Positions 22,714 to 23,333 of a stretch of DNA of 23,333 nt are shown here, in pieces. Made by a program: the position numbers and the translations under genes. The first letter of the stretch is position 1. The number at the start of each line of letters is the position of its first letter. The DNA comes from Circinella minor (lineage: Eukaryota; Mucoromycota; Mucoromycetes; Mucorales; Lichtheimiaceae): positions 1-23,333 of the forward strand of contig JAEPRB010000423.1 of the NCBI GenBank assembly GCA_016758965.1, given 5' to 3'. The notes below the pieces were generated by a model. That model did not search any database. It saw nothing but the letters and a program-made list of their open reading frames with translations, and had not been told where the DNA came from.

Positions 22714-23333
22714 ATGGAATCAAACGCTGCTTGCAACATTACTGCTACTACCACCACCACTCCTACCGCTACCACCAACACCACCCCCCTTCCCATCGCA
22801 ATTCCTTCGAACTCTGGCGATGGCGCAAGCGATTCCGATGACAACGATGGAACCATTGTTGGTGAGCAGGGTAGAAATACCCAAAAACAACGTGGTTCGA
22901 ATTGGACCGATGAAGAAGACCTGAAGCTGGTCAATGCCTGGTGTGGTGTTTCCACTGATCCAGCAAAAGGTGCCGAGTATAGAGAGCAAGGCCTATGGGA
23001 ACAAATTCTCGTTACCTTTGCATCTACTGGTAACCCTAGCAGCAGGGATTGGAAGGCCTTGAAAAATCGTTGGGGAATCATTTCCAAAACTTGTTCTGTG
23101 TTCTCTGCTGCTTTTGGGTTAGCCCAAGACAAAAAAGGGAGTGGTGAATCTGAGGATGATGTGGTAAGCTGTTTCTATTGTATATAGTTATGATTAAAAG
23201 TTATTCATGATAATTAATAAATATGTAATAGATGACACGCGCCCTCAAAATTTATGCAAGCCATCCTCCCAAAGGAAGCTCAATGAAGTTCAGGAACATA
23301 CACTGCTGGCGCATCCTTAAGGGACAGCACAAA
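22714..23333 (+). CDS. Myb/SANT-like protein of a PIF/Harbinger element, 3' end beyond window
   Basis: Exon 1 is 22714-23163 (150 codons) and exon 2 starts at 23232 after a 68-nt GT-AG phase-0 intron and runs off the window. The N-terminus is Thr-rich and acidic low complexity (to about 55). A trihelix/SANT-like DNA-binding domain follows (about 60-133) with spaced tryptophans W64, W76, W95, W113 and W120: RGSNWTDEEDLKLVNAWCG, GLWEQILVTF and ALKNRWGIISKTC. Exon 2 reads on to KFRNIHCWRILKGQHK, like the HCW-I-L motif of plant NAM-associated / Harbinger Myb-like proteins. Such proteins bind the element's ends and help the transposase into the nucleus (family knowledge). The start at 22714 follows an A-rich context and precedes a long uninterrupted frame. 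Confidence 0.7.

Larger units (their letters stand above)
22502..23333 (+). mobile_element. Left part of a PIF/Harbinger-like DNA transposon
   Basis: The proposed end gagcatgtgcagcggg follows TTA (22499-22501), the 3-bp target of PIF/Harbinger elements, and GAGCAT-type tips are familiar from that superfamily. The first 160 bp are packed with ggctgtaa boxes in both orientations. The encoded protein is of the Myb/SANT type that accompanies Harbinger transposases. The DDE transposase and right end lie outside the window, so the duplicate TTA cannot be seen. Confidence 0.6.

Noticed and set aside
22620..23132. 170-codon minus-strand frame
   Set aside because: Antisense of the Myb/SANT-like exon; no domain of its own.

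Overview
The window looks like nuclear DNA of an early-diverging fungus, most likely Mucoromycota (Mucorales-like). It is very AT-rich, with short GT-AG introns (mostly 50-130 nt), CT-rich leaders before start codons, many A/T and (TA)n tracts, and housekeeping proteins of fungal type. The assignment rests on gene style and protein resemblance read by eye, not on a search.

Layout. 1-950: low-complexity DNA (GAT/AAT repeats, a 12-bp tandem repeat) and a higher-order repeat of 90-bp units. 1129-5690: decayed coding DNA, meaning reading frames with protein-like composition broken by in-frame stops and shifts. It includes a duplicated gene fragment, one copy of which carries an 83-bp CAG...CTG miniature transposon at a TA site. 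5700-17230: a conserved housekeeping block with five recognisable genes: profilin (+), a sugar-nucleotidyltransferase-like protein (+), a Tpa1/OGFOD1 ribosomal prolyl hydroxylase (-), an EB1 microtubule plus-end protein (+) and an intronless type II membrane protein of the O-fucosyltransferase-like superfamily (-). 18190-19954: a Tc1-type DNA transposon with a DD34E transposase and iterated TTTTGCG repeats at both ends. 20569-22446: a multi-exon gene of unknown function on the minus strand, with an E-x-K motif resembling PD-(D/E)XK nuclease-like folds and no visible 5' end. 22502-23333: the left end of a PIF/Harbinger-like transposon (TTA target, Myb/SANT-like protein), which runs off the window.

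The housekeeping genes are not an operon. They pair convergently (nucleotidyltransferase/hydroxylase, EB1/glycosyltransferase) or divergently (hydroxylase/EB1 over about 1.4 kb). Functionally they cover actin dynamics, sugar-nucleotide metabolism, translation fidelity, microtubule dynamics and secretory-pathway glycosylation.

The points most worth checking are three extremely small coding exons (a stop-codon-only exon, a 7-nt first exon and a 10-nt internal microexon), (TA)n repeats serving as the run-in to 3' splice sites, the miniature transposon dated by a paralogous empty site, and the unknown nuclease-like gene whose 5' end abuts the Harbinger insertion.
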